A stretch of 8,059 nucleotides of DNA from Methanoregulaceae archaeon (GCA_025453715.1 JALOPT010000062.1:1-8059), one strand, 5' to 3'; positions 1-6,377 are shown, counted from the first letter of the stretch. Notes: generated by a model not told the origin, from the letters alone. Made by a program: numbers and translations.

Positions 1-1226
1 TGGTCAACCCAGGTATCAAGAAGATCATTGACCTGACAAAGAGGACTGTTGCAGTCAACTTCGCCGGTATCGATGAGGCATTGAAGACCGGAAAGGTCGG
101 CGGCAAGAGCAACCAGATCCTTGGACGCACCATGAAAGTGGACTGTGTCAAGGACAACGAAGCACTCACAGCCAAGATCAAGGAAATGGTCGAAGTTACT
201 GCCGGTGACAACACCAAGATCACCAAGGTCGGCGGCGGCAAGATGATCCTCGTCGAGGTCCCGTCAGCCCGTCTTGACTCAGCAGCAACCTACGATGCAG
301 CATCAACCGCAGTTGCCGCAGCAACCACCTATGCACTGATGGACCAGTACAAGGTCGGTATGTTCGACATGTCGATGGTCAAGGCAGCAGTCTGGGGTAC
401 CTACCCGCAGACCATGGACATGCAGGGAGGCAACGTCGTCTCTATCCTGTCCATCCCGCAGAACAACGAAGGTCTCGGGTACGCACTCCGTAACATCCCT
501 GCGAACCACGCAGCAATGATGACCCACCGGAATGCAATCCAGGGTTCCGCACTTTCATCCATCTTCGAACAGGCCGGAGAATTCGAGATGGGTATGGCAA
601 TCGGTCCATTCGAACGTGCACAGCTCCTGCTTCTCGCATACCAGGGACTCAATGCAAACAACATTGTCTACGACCTCGTAAAGAAGAACGGCAAGACAGG
701 AACTGTAGGTACCGTTGTCCAGAGCCTCGTTGAGAGGGCAATCGAGGACAAGGTCATCAAGGCAGGCAAGAAGGGCAAGAGCGGCTTCAACTTCTATGAC
801 ACCAAGGACCCCATGCTCTGGAACGCATACTGTTCCGCAGGGACCCTGGCAGCAACCATGGTGAACTGTGGTGCCGGACGTTTCGCCCAGGCAGTATCCT
901 CAACCCTGTTATACTTCAACGACCTGCTCGAACATGAGACCGGGCTCCCAGGTGCCGACTTCGGTCGTACAATGGGTGTTGCAGTCGGTTTCTCCTTCTT
1001 CAGCCACTCGATCTATGGTGGCGGTGGCCCAGGGGTCTTCAACGGTAACCACGTTGTAACCCGTCACGCCGCCGGTGTTGGTATGCCCTGTATTGTCGCT
1101 GCATGTTGTCTCGACGCAGGCACCCAGATGTTCGGCCCGGAGGCCACATCGAAGATCTACCAGGACACCTTCGGCCAGATCGATGAGTTCAAGAAGCCGC
1201 TACAGTCGGTTGCAAAGCAAGCATAA
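1..1226 (+). CDS. mcrB: Methyl-coenzyme M reductase subunit beta, N-terminus cut by window edge
   Basis: Beta subunit of methyl-coenzyme M reductase, the cytoplasmic nickel (F430) enzyme that turns methyl-CoM and CoB into methane and the CoM-S-S-CoB heterodisulfide. The frame is open from the left edge, with the first whole codon at base 3, so 407 codons are visible. By alignment from memory to the Methanothermobacter enzyme, roughly 29 residues are missing. The first in-frame TTG (81) is internal, because clear McrB sequence (VNPGIKKIIDLTKR) precedes it. The active-site stretch FFSHSIYGGGGPG is present. Its Tyr (visible residue 338) corresponds to beta-Tyr367, which contacts the methyl-CoM/CoB thiols, and the following NGNHVVTRH carries the equivalent of His379. 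Codons are strongly C/G-ending (ATC, GAC, AAG), as expected for a very highly expressed gene. It is the first gene of the mcrBDCGA operon; mcrD starts 16 bases after its stop. Identity is not in doubt. Confidence 0.98.
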   Translation, partial: VNPGIKKIIDLTKRTVAVNFAGIDEALKTGKVGGKSNQILGRTMKVDCVKDNEALTAKIKEMVEVTAGDNTKITKVGGGKMILVEVPSARLDSAATYDAASTAVAAATTYALMDQYKVGMFDMSMVKAAVWGTYPQTMDMQGGNVVSILSIPQNNEGLGYALRNIPANHAAMMTHRNAIQGSALSSIFEQAGEFEMGMAIGPFERAQLLLLAYQGLNANNIVYDLVKKNGKTGTVGTVVQSLVERAIEDKVIKAGKKGKSGFNFYDTKDPMLWNAYCSAGTLAATMVNCGAGRFAQAVSSTLLYFNDLLEHETGLPGADFGRTMGVAVGFSFFSHSIYGGGGPGVFNGNHVVTRHAAGVGMPCIVAACCLDAGTQMFGPEATSKIYQDTFGQIDEFKKPLQSVAKQA

Positions 1227-1242
1227 TCCTTCAAGGATACGA

Positions 1243-1713
1243 ATGACAGATGCCATATATCCCCAGGTAAGAATAGTCTCAGAGCGTTTACTCAATCCAG
1301 AGACAGTTGAACGTCTCCTCAACCTCATCATGGAAGAGGAGGGGATCCGGCGGGTCCTTTTAAACGGACCCCGTCTCCCCTCTTCAGTTCCCTATGGTCC
1401 CAGCAAAGGAATCGTCAACCCTCATGACATGAGGAAGACGATCAAGGTTGGAGAACAGGAAGTGGAACTCCAGGTACATGTAGGAACGATCCTGCTCGAA
1501 CTTGAAAACCGCGATGTGATTCCTGCACTCAGGGTTGCATGTGATCAGGTCTTTACCCAGTTCGCTTACCGCATCCAGGAAGGACGTTATATGAAAACAG
1601 CGCCAACAACATCTGATTATGCAAAATACGGACCAGATGCAGACGCGTTGATTCTCGGGTTAGCGGATCCAAGTAGTAAAAAGGGCCCTGTGATTCTCCA
1701 GGGAATAAAATAA
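1243..1713 (+). CDS. mcrD: MCR operon protein D
   Basis: A 156-residue McrD, a small accessory protein encoded in mcr operons that is not part of the mature enzyme. It is thought to act as a chaperone or assembly factor for MCR, possibly in cofactor F430 insertion; its exact role is not settled. The start is ATG 1243 (MTDAIYPQVRIVSERLL), where family similarity begins. The frame is open further upstream to 1075, but that extension overlaps mcrB and has no McrD character. The ribosome site is weak (AAGGA at 1233-1237). McrD-like segments are RRVLLNGPRLP and YGPSKGIVNPHDMRKTI near the middle. Codon use is more relaxed than in mcrB (GAT, ATT and AAA are commoner), which with the weak ribosome site suggests less protein is made than of the structural subunits. 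The stop is two bases before the mcrC start, so the two are probably translated together. Confidence 0.95.
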   Translation: MTDAIYPQVRIVSERLLNPETVERLLNLIMEEEGIRRVLLNGPRLPSSVPYGPSKGIVNPHDMRKTIKVGEQEVELQVHVGTILLELENRDVIPALRVACDQVFTQFAYRIQEGRYMKTAPTTSDYAKYGPDADALILGLADPSSKKGPVILQGIK

Positions 1714-1715
1714 CT

Positions 1716-2345
1716 ATGCCGATGGGAAGAGTTACCCAGGTTGTCGACTGCCGAGAGGCGATGGGCATGGGAAAAGGCGGTGGAATTGCCCAGCGTGGGA
1801 CTATTTCAGAATGCCGTTACCCGGATGTTATCGTGGTCGGCATGTCACCAGGCAGGCGCCATGTGACCAAGCCCGTGTGTGACATCACCTCAGCACTCAG
1901 GCAACAGGGGATCGAGTACAGTATCAGTACACTCGTGCTGAACGCCGGAAGCGGCGTGCCACCCGATGCAGATAAAATCGGCGGAGGAGTACTCGGAGCA
2001 TATTTCGGCATAAATGATAAAGAGATCCGGCAGATCGAGAAGCATAAACTTGCCATTCTCCACCATGGAAATGTACGTTCACATGTTATTCACAAGGTGA
2101 GGTATATTCTCCAGGCGTGCGATATCAGGGCGGTCGTGGTCTCACAGGCCCCGATTGACTATGAAGATCTCGCGAAGGTAGGGGTAAAAACCTCGGTGGT
2201 AATGCCACCCGCGGATATGGTGAAGACAAGGGGTACGGTTGTCTCAATCGTGAGCGGCGTAACCCGGGGTCAGACACCAACCCGTGAAAAAATGGCGGAA
2301 GTCATTCATGCAGTAATGAGAATAATGAAAACTGAACAAAATTAG
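1716..2345 (+). CDS. mcrC: MCR operon protein C, component of the MCR activation complex
   Basis: A 209-residue McrC. Biochemical work in methanogens places McrC in the ATP-dependent complex (component A3) that reduces the nickel of F430 to the active Ni(I) state. The start is ATG 1716 (MPMGRVTQVVDCREAMG), two bases after the mcrD stop. The only upstream purine run is AGGGAA (1700-1705), so initiation looks weak and probably depends on coupling with mcrD. Conserved-looking features are the glycine-rich GMGKGGGIAQRGT (about residues 16-28), MSPGRRHVTKPVCDIT (about 43-58) and NAGSGVPPD (about 76-84). Cysteines near positions 12, 34 and 55 lie in the N-terminal third. Codon use is less biased than in mcrG and mcrA. 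Its presence marks this as the mcr (MCR I) rather than the mrt (MCR II) operon type. The TAG stop overlaps the mcrG ribosome site. Confidence 0.96.
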   Translation: MPMGRVTQVVDCREAMGMGKGGGIAQRGTISECRYPDVIVVGMSPGRRHVTKPVCDITSALRQQGIEYSISTLVLNAGSGVPPDADKIGGGVLGAYFGINDKEIRQIEKHKLAILHHGNVRSHVIHKVRYILQACDIRAVVVSQAPIDYEDLAKVGVKTSVVMPPADMVKTRGTVVSIVSGVTRGQTPTREKMAEVIHAVMRIMKTEQN

Positions 2346-2352
2346 GAGTGAT
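2344..2352 (+). promoter_or_regulatory. Ribosome binding site of mcrG, overlapping the mcrC stop
   Basis: AGGAGTGAT lies five bases before the mcrG ATG. It equals the full archaeal anti-Shine-Dalgarno complement AGGAGGTGAT with one G missing. The last two bases of the mcrC stop codon (TAG, 2343-2345) are its first two bases. Ribosomes finishing mcrC therefore stop directly on this site, which favours coupled initiation. The same nine bases recur before mcrA. Confidence 0.85.
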
Positions 2353-2357
2353 AAACA

Positions 2358-3122
2358 ATGGCTTACAAAGCACAATATGGACCAGGTTCATCCATTATCG
2401 CCGCAAACAGGCGTAAGTACATGGACCCGTCTGAGAAGCTGGAAAAGGTACGGGATGTTTCCGATGAAGACCTTGTACTGATCCTCGGTCACCGTGCACC
2501 AGGGTCTGCATACAAGACTGCCCACCCCCCGCTGGCAGAACAGCAGGAACCCGCATGTCCAATCAGGAAAATCGTGACCCCGACAGACGGCGCAAAGGCC
2601 GGAGACCGCATCCGTTACATCCAGTTCGCTGACTCGATGTTCAATGCACCCTGCCACCCGTACCTCAGGTCATACCTCGAGATGTACAAGTTCCGCGGTA
2701 TTGACCCAGGTACCCTTTCCGGACGTCAGATCCTCGAGTGCCGTGAGAGAGACATGGAAAAATACTCGAAGGAACTCGTTAACACCGTTCTCTTTGATCC
2801 GGCACGCACGGGAATCCGTGGCTGTACCGTGCATGGACACTCACTCCGTCTCGCAGAAGACGGCATGATGTTCGACATGCTCCAGCGCTGTGTCCTCGAC
2901 AAGAAGAGCGGTATTGTAAAGTACGTGAAGGACCAGGTTGGTGTCCCACTCGACAAGGAAGTCAAGGTCGGGAAGCCAATGGACGAGAAGTGGCTCAAGG
3001 CGCACTCTGGTATCTTCCACTCACTCGTAGGCGTGGCATTCCGTGACGATGCAGAATATGTAGAATATGTCCAGCGTGTCCACTCGCTGAGGACCAAATA
3101 CGGCTTCATGCCGAAGGAGTGA
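2358..3122 (+). CDS. mcrG: Methyl-coenzyme M reductase subunit gamma
   Basis: A 254-residue gamma subunit of methyl-CoM reductase, close to the usual length (about 250). It starts at ATG 2358 (MAYKAQYGPGSSIIAANRRK), behind a strong ribosome site. The motif VHGHSLRL (residues 158-165) matches the segment whose histidines contact cofactor F430. SGRQILE (121-127) carries Arg123, which appears to correspond to gamma-Arg120, the residue that salt-bridges the CoM sulfonate; this assignment is from memory of the Methanothermobacter numbering. The C-terminus ends MPKE. Codon use is strongly biased to C/G endings, like mcrB and mcrA. The gene sits between mcrC and mcrA; its TGA stop (3120-3122) lies inside the mcrA ribosome site. 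Identity is certain from sequence and operon position. Confidence 0.98.
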   Translation: MAYKAQYGPGSSIIAANRRKYMDPSEKLEKVRDVSDEDLVLILGHRAPGSAYKTAHPPLAEQQEPACPIRKIVTPTDGAKAGDRIRYIQFADSMFNAPCHPYLRSYLEMYKFRGIDPGTLSGRQILECRERDMEKYSKELVNTVLFDPARTGIRGCTVHGHSLRLAEDGMMFDMLQRCVLDKKSGIVKYVKDQVGVPLDKEVKVGKPMDEKWLKAHSGIFHSLVGVAFRDDAEYVEYVQRVHSLRTKYGFMPKE

Positions 3123-3123
3123 T
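3115..3123 (+). promoter_or_regulatory. Ribosome binding site of mcrA, containing the mcrG stop
   Basis: AGGAGTGAT, identical to the site before mcrG, sits four bases before ATG 3128. The mcrG stop TGA (3120-3122) is inside it. The site fixes the mcrA start at 3128 rather than the in-frame GTG at 3119, which lies within the ribosome site itself and could not be initiated from it. Confidence 0.85.
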
Positions 3124-3127
3124 TGAA

Positions 3128-4813
3128 ATGGCAACAAAGAAAATCGAAAGGACCCAGAAGCTCTTCCTGAAGGCACTCAAGACAAAATTCAATGAGGACC
3201 CACAGTCAACCCAGACTGTATTTGCCCGCGAGGGACTCAAGCAGTCACCAAGGAAGATGGAGTTCGTCAAGGCAGGCCAGAAAGTATCGATGGAGCGTGG
3301 AATCAGCCAGTACGACCCAGTCCGCTGCCACTGCGGTGGTATCCCGCTCGGTCAGCGCCAGCTGATGACCTACGAAGTCAGCGGTACCGGTGTCTTCGTC
3401 GAGGGTGATGACCTCCACTTCGTCAACAACGCTGCCATGCAGCAGATGTGGGACGACATCAGGAGGACCATCATTGTAGGACTTGACCTCGCCCACCAGA
3501 CCCTGCAGAAGCGTCTCGGCAAGGAAGTCACCCCTGAGACCATCAACGAGTACCTCCACATTGTCAACCACGCAATGCCAGGTGCAGCCGTTGTCCAGGA
3601 ACACATGGTTGAGACCCACCCGGCCCTCGTCGACGACTGTTACGTCAAGGTATTTACCGGCGACGAAGAGATGGCAGACGACATCGAGCCACAGTTCCTC
3701 ATCAACGTCGAAAAGCTCTTCCCAGGCAAGAGTGCAGAGGCACTCAAGGCCGCAGTAGGGAAGTCCATGTGGCAGGCAGTCCACATCCCGACAACCGTAT
3801 CAAGGACCTGCGATGGTGGGACCACCTCAAGATGGTCAGCCATGCAGATCGGTATGTCCTTCATCAACGCATACAAGATGTGCGCCGGTGAAGCAGCAAC
3901 CGCCGACCTTGCATACGCCGCAAAGCACGCTGGTGTCATCCAGATGGCAGACATCCTGCCAGCCCGCCGTGCCCGTGGTCCAAACGAGCCCGGTGGCATC
4001 AAGTTCGGTCACTTCGCCGACATGGTCCAGGCAGACCGCAAGTACCCGAACGACCCTGTCAAGGCATCCCTTGAAGTCGTCGGTGCAGGTACCATGCTCT
4101 TCGACCAGATCTGGCTCGGTTCCTACATGTCCGGTGGTGTCGGGTTCACCCAGTATGCAACCGCCGCATACACCGACAACATCCTCGACGACTACACCTA
4201 CTACGGTATGGACTATGTCAAGTCCAAGTACGGTGGAGCTGGAAAAGTCCCATGCAAGCAGGAAGCAGTCAACGATGTTGCAACCGAGGTCACCCTCTAC
4301 GGTATGGAACAGTACGAGCAGTACCCGACTGCACTCGAGAGCCACTTCGGTGGGTCACAGCGTGCATCCGTCCTCGCCGCAGCATCAGGGCTCTCCTGTT
4401 CACTCGGTACCTGCAACTCCAACGCCGGTCTGAACGGATGGTACCTCTCCATGCTCATGCACAAGGAAGGCTGGTCACGTCTCGGCTTCTTCGGCTACGA
4501 CCTGCAGGACCAGTGCGGTTCCGCAAACTCGATGGCCATCCGTGGCGACGAGGGTTGTATCGGAGAACTCCGTGGACCAAACTACCCGAACTACGCGATG
4601 AACGTCGGTCACCAGGGAGAGTACGCAGCAATCGCCGGTGCAGCCCACTTCGGCCGTGGCGATGCATGGACCCTCAGCCCCCTGATCAAGATCTGTTTCG
4701 CAGACCCCTCGCTCAAGTTCGACTTCTCCGAACCACGCAGAGAGTTCGCAAAAGGTGCAATCCGCGAGTTCATGCCCGCCGGAGAACGCTCACTGATCAT
4801 ACCAGCAAGGTAA
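3128..4813 (+). CDS. mcrA: Methyl-coenzyme M reductase subunit alpha
   Basis: Catalytic alpha subunit, 561 residues (family usually 550-570), starting MATKKIERTQ. The known active-site and modified positions can be read directly, with Methanothermobacter equivalents in brackets. Gln157 (147) is the lower axial ligand of the F430 nickel. His267 (257) is the N-methylhistidine, in AAKHAG. Arg281 (271) is the 5-methylarginine, in PARRARGPNEPGG. Phe340 and Tyr343 (330, 333) are in GFTQYATAAYTDN. Gln411 (400) is the 2-methylglutamine, in GGSQRAS. Gly456 (445) is the thioglycine, followed by Tyr457, Asp461 (450, didehydroaspartate) and Cys463 (452, S-methylcysteine), in FFGYDLQDQCGSAN. Whether each residue is actually modified cannot be seen, and none of the known modification genes is in the window. 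Codon bias is extreme (C-ending codons dominate). It is the last gene of the operon, followed by a double T-tract. Confidence 0.99.
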   Translation: MATKKIERTQKLFLKALKTKFNEDPQSTQTVFAREGLKQSPRKMEFVKAGQKVSMERGISQYDPVRCHCGGIPLGQRQLMTYEVSGTGVFVEGDDLHFVNNAAMQQMWDDIRRTIIVGLDLAHQTLQKRLGKEVTPETINEYLHIVNHAMPGAAVVQEHMVETHPALVDDCYVKVFTGDEEMADDIEPQFLINVEKLFPGKSAEALKAAVGKSMWQAVHIPTTVSRTCDGGTTSRWSAMQIGMSFINAYKMCAGEAATADLAYAAKHAGVIQMADILPARRARGPNEPGGIKFGHFADMVQADRKYPNDPVKASLEVVGAGTMLFDQIWLGSYMSGGVGFTQYATAAYTDNILDDYTYYGMDYVKSKYGGAGKVPCKQEAVNDVATEVTLYGMEQYEQYPTALESHFGGSQRASVLAAASGLSCSLGTCNSNAGLNGWYLSMLMHKEGWSRLGFFGYDLQDQCGSANSMAIRGDEGCIGELRGPNYPNYAMNVGHQGEYAAIAGAAHFGRGDAWTLSPLIKICFADPSLKFDFSEPRREFAKGAIREFMPAGERSLIIPAR

Positions 4814-4827
4814 GATCAATCAAAACA

Positions 4828-4845
4828 TTTTTTTTCCCTTTTTTT
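4828..4845 (+). terminator. T-tract terminator of the mcr operon
   Basis: Two runs of T (eight at 4828-4835, seven at 4839-4845) separated by CCC begin 15 bases after the mcrA stop. Archaeal RNA polymerase terminates at oligo-T runs without needing a hairpin, and this is the expected end of the highly transcribed mcr message. The rest of 4814-4956 is AT-rich and holds no gene. It also receives the convergent transcript of the - strand regulator. Confidence 0.8.
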
Positions 4846-4956
4846 ATTGAGAGATTTATAGAAACGTATCCCCGGAAAGAGAATTATTAACATGAGATTG
4901 AGTAAAATAAGGGATTCCTTTAAAATTTAGGCCTTCATCCTGGCTATTCAAGTTTT

Positions 4957-5769
4957 TTACCGGGATTCTGATACAATTTCGTTTTTCTCTGTCCGGGATA
5001 CCTGGCATGATGCAGGATAATACCTGGCAAAACGCCCATCCCGCAGTTCTGTTACCATTCCTTCAGCAATCAAACGGTGCATCCACCGCGTGACCGAAGG
5101 TCCGGCCAGGCCCAGCTGATCTGCCAGTTCTCCCCGGGTGATACCGGGATTTGCTCCTATGAGAGTGATAATGCGGTTAGTGGTCGGGTAATTCTGAAAC
5201 AGAATATGCTGCTGGTTGCTATGACCATAACGCCCATGATTCTCAAAGAAATGATATCCACCACCCTGTTCGATACAGGTAATCTTATGCATACGATCGA
5301 GGTAGGCAAGGTGATAACGCAATGTATGCAGGTTTATACCGGTTAATGAGGCAAGCATAGGGACATCTATGCCTGGGTTCATGAGGATTGTCGAATAAAT
5401 CAATTGCCTCTTCTCGTGCTCGAGGATATTTTTCCCGGAAAGACGCCGGTAACCCCGGAGCATTACTCTTCGTACGGGTGCATTCCAATCGAATGGATCC
5501 CGTTGAAGTTCCCGTTGTACCTGGCATGCAGGAGAGCGGTCCTGGCCATGACGGGCCGCCTGTGGCATCGGCCCATTACCCCTCTCCTGCATCATACCAT
5601 TATTGCCATATCCCGCGGATCCTGCACCATAACGGTACACATGACCCACGCCCCCCCTGACCATCGACTGATCTGTACTAACCGGAGTGGTGCTGTCGCT
5701 ATATCGTGCGAGCGGTAGTGCAACGAGCGTTAACATAAAAAGTGCCAGTACCAGGATTCCGGGTTTCAT
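4957..5769 (-). CDS. Tandem winged-helix regulator with N-terminal hydrophobic segment
   Basis: A 270-residue protein starting at ATG 5769-5767 (MKPGILVLALFMLTLVALPLARYS). Residues 4-21 form a single membrane or signal-like segment. Residues 22-110 are a low-complexity linker rich in Gly, Arg, Gln and Asn. Two winged helix-turn-helix units follow. The first (about 118-175) includes LASLTGINLHTLRYHLAYLDRM as helix-turn-helix and a wing ending GGGYHFFENHG. The second (about 190-251) includes GELADQLGLAGPSVTRWMHRLI and the wing ELRDGRFARYYPA. Domain pairs of this kind occur in archaeal transcription regulators, so DNA binding is well supported; target and signal are unknown. For the wings to meet DNA the C-terminal part must be cytosolic. 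A true start further in (e.g. Met36) would remove the hydrophobic part, but the TATA box fits the long form. It is divergent from the small genes at 5978 onward, the natural candidate targets, and convergent with mcrA. Confidence 0.88.
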   Translation of the reverse strand: MKPGILVLALFMLTLVALPLARYSDSTTPVSTDQSMVRGGVGHVYRYGAGSAGYGNNGMMQERGNGPMPQAARHGQDRSPACQVQRELQRDPFDWNAPVRRVMLRGYRRLSGKNILEHEKRQLIYSTILMNPGIDVPMLASLTGINLHTLRYHLAYLDRMHKITCIEQGGGYHFFENHGRYGHSNQQHILFQNYPTTNRIITLIGANPGITRGELADQLGLAGPSVTRWMHRLIAEGMVTELRDGRFARYYPASCQVSRTEKNEIVSESR

Positions 5770-5794
5770 CCTGCTAAGAATGTAGTAGTGAGGA

Positions 5795-5804
5795 ATTATA
5801 TAAG
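5795..5804 (-). promoter_or_regulatory. TATA box for the winged-helix regulator
   Basis: Read on the - strand this is CTTATATAAT, centred about 30 bases before the regulator ATG. Archaeal transcription starts about 22-27 bases downstream of the box, so the message would begin within a few bases of the ATG, that is, leaderless or nearly so. No convincing ribosome site precedes the ATG (AGCAGG only), which agrees with a leaderless message. The core TTATATAA is symmetrical and could in principle work in both directions. Confidence 0.6.
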
Positions 5805-5885
5805 ACCACAGAATATGGCAGAAGTTCTTCCTTTCGACAATTCACACGAGAAATCGCAATATGTAGCTGCTAGTCTGAGAAATGG

Positions 5886-5891
5886 TTTATC
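5886..5891 (+). promoter_or_regulatory. Possible TATA element for the secreted Cys-rich gene
   Basis: TTTATC preceded by the purine-rich GAGAAATGG, which could serve as the TFB-recognition element. A start 25 bases on would lie near 5912-5916, giving a leader of about 65 bases that begins just before the inverted repeat at 5918-5955. The match is imperfect and the assignment tentative. The symmetrical box at 5796-5803 is the alternative. Confidence 0.35.
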
Positions 5892-5917
5892 ACTCCGGGA
5901 TAACGTATGATGCAGGA

Positions 5918-5955
5918 CCGGCAGAACGTGTAGCAATCGTTCATCAGGGTGCCGG
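5918..5955 (+). promoter_or_regulatory. Imperfect leader hairpin before the secreted Cys-rich gene
   Basis: CCGGCA (5918-5923) pairs with TGCCGG (5950-5955), and directly inside it GAACG (5924-5928) pairs with CGTTC (5938-5942). This gives an 11-bp two-part stem with a 9-base loop and a one-sided 7-base bulge (ATCAGGG). It ends nine bases before the GGAGG ribosome site (5964-5968). It may be an RNA control element or an operator; it matches no riboswitch class I recognise. Confidence 0.45.
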
Positions 5956-5977
5956 CAATATATGGAGGAATAAATCC

Positions 5978-6307
5978 ATGATGAAAAAAATCTTGATTTG
6001 TGCGATTATCGCACTGGTTCTCGTCCCTGCATCAGTAATGGCAGCAGGGTTCGGAGGAAAAGGTACAGGTGCAGCATCCGGCCAGGGCCAATGCCTGCAA
6101 GACGGACAGAACTGCATGATTCAGACCTGCCAACAAGCAACAGGCACTCATGCACAATATCGCTTTGGTGCACTTCAGAATGGAGCGAACGGGGCCAACG
6201 GAACCCATTGTTCAGGAAATGTTCAATGTGAAACGATTAAGAACCAGACCCGTTCCATGCTCCGTCTTCATGATGGATCATGTGGGGGCTGTAAAACTAC
6301 CCCGTGA
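5978..6307 (+). CDS. Secreted cysteine-rich protein, function unknown
   Basis: A 109-residue protein starting at tandem ATG codons (5978, 5981), nine bases after a strong GGAGG (5964-5968). The frame is open upstream to 5882, but that part has no ribosome site and would bury the signal peptide. Residues 1-22 are a classical Sec signal peptide: MMKK, a hydrophobic core, then PASVMA with cleavage likely after Ala22 or Ala23. There is no lipobox. The mature part of about 87 residues has seven cysteines (39, 46, 51, 78, 84, 102, 105), including a C-terminal CGGC, and an Asn/Gly-rich stretch with the repeat NGANGANGT. Two N-glycosylation sequons are visible (Asn74, Asn89). I recognise no family. 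Disulfide-stabilised structure, metal binding or redox activity outside the membrane are all possible. It is divergent from the winged-helix regulator, and a hairpin with a T-run follows its stop by 17 bases. Confidence 0.85.
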   Translation: MMKKILICAIIALVLVPASVMAAGFGGKGTGAASGQGQCLQDGQNCMIQTCQQATGTHAQYRFGALQNGANGANGTHCSGNVQCETIKNQTRSMLRLHDGSCGGCKTTP

Positions 6308-6324
6308 AGAGCACGGAACTATAC

Positions 6325-6351
6325 TACTGGACAAATCCAGTAACCTTTTTT
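6325..6351 (+). terminator. Hairpin and T-run after the secreted Cys-rich gene
   Basis: TACTGGA (6325-6331), loop CAAA, TCCAGTA (6336-6342): a perfect 7-bp stem, then ACC and six T (6346-6351). It resembles a bacterial intrinsic terminator, and the T-run suits archaeal termination. Only 26 bases separate it from the next start, so it may be a partial terminator that lowers expression of the downstream membrane protein. Confidence 0.7.
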
Positions 6352-6377
6352 AACTCTATCGTTTGATGAGGTATACT

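Noticed and set aside
1075..1242. N-terminal extension of mcrD
   Set aside because: It overlaps the end of mcrB in another frame, is Arg/Ser-rich and has no McrD similarity. ATG 1243 has the family N-terminus.
3119..3127. GTG start for mcrA nine bases upstream
   Set aside because: It lies inside the ribosome site itself. ATG 3128 has correct spacing and gives the usual MATKK-like N-terminus.
2726..4345. Long - strand open frames opposite mcrG and mcrA (up to 179 codons)
   Set aside because: They are by-products of the extreme C/G-ending codon bias of the + strand genes, which removes stops from the opposite strand. They have no ribosome sites or recognisable protein character.
3483..4890. 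Overlapping + strand frames inside and past the end of mcrA (Ser/Thr- or Arg-rich products)
   Set aside because: Low-complexity composition is typical of a shifted reading of biased codons. The mcrA frame is certain by its active-site motifs.
5077..5718. + strand open frames opposite the winged-helix regulator
   Set aside because: No ribosome sites and no recognisable domains. The opposite strand has two clear winged-helix units across the same bases.
5820..5872. Short palindromes GAAG-tt-CTTC (5821-5830) and TAGC-t-GCTA (5864-5872) as operators
   Set aside because: Four-base arms are expected by chance in a region of this length, and no second copy with regular spacing was seen.
5882..5977. 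Upstream extension of the secreted Cys-rich protein
   Set aside because: No ribosome site before 5882, and the extension would place 32 residues before a clear signal peptide. It also runs through the leader hairpin.
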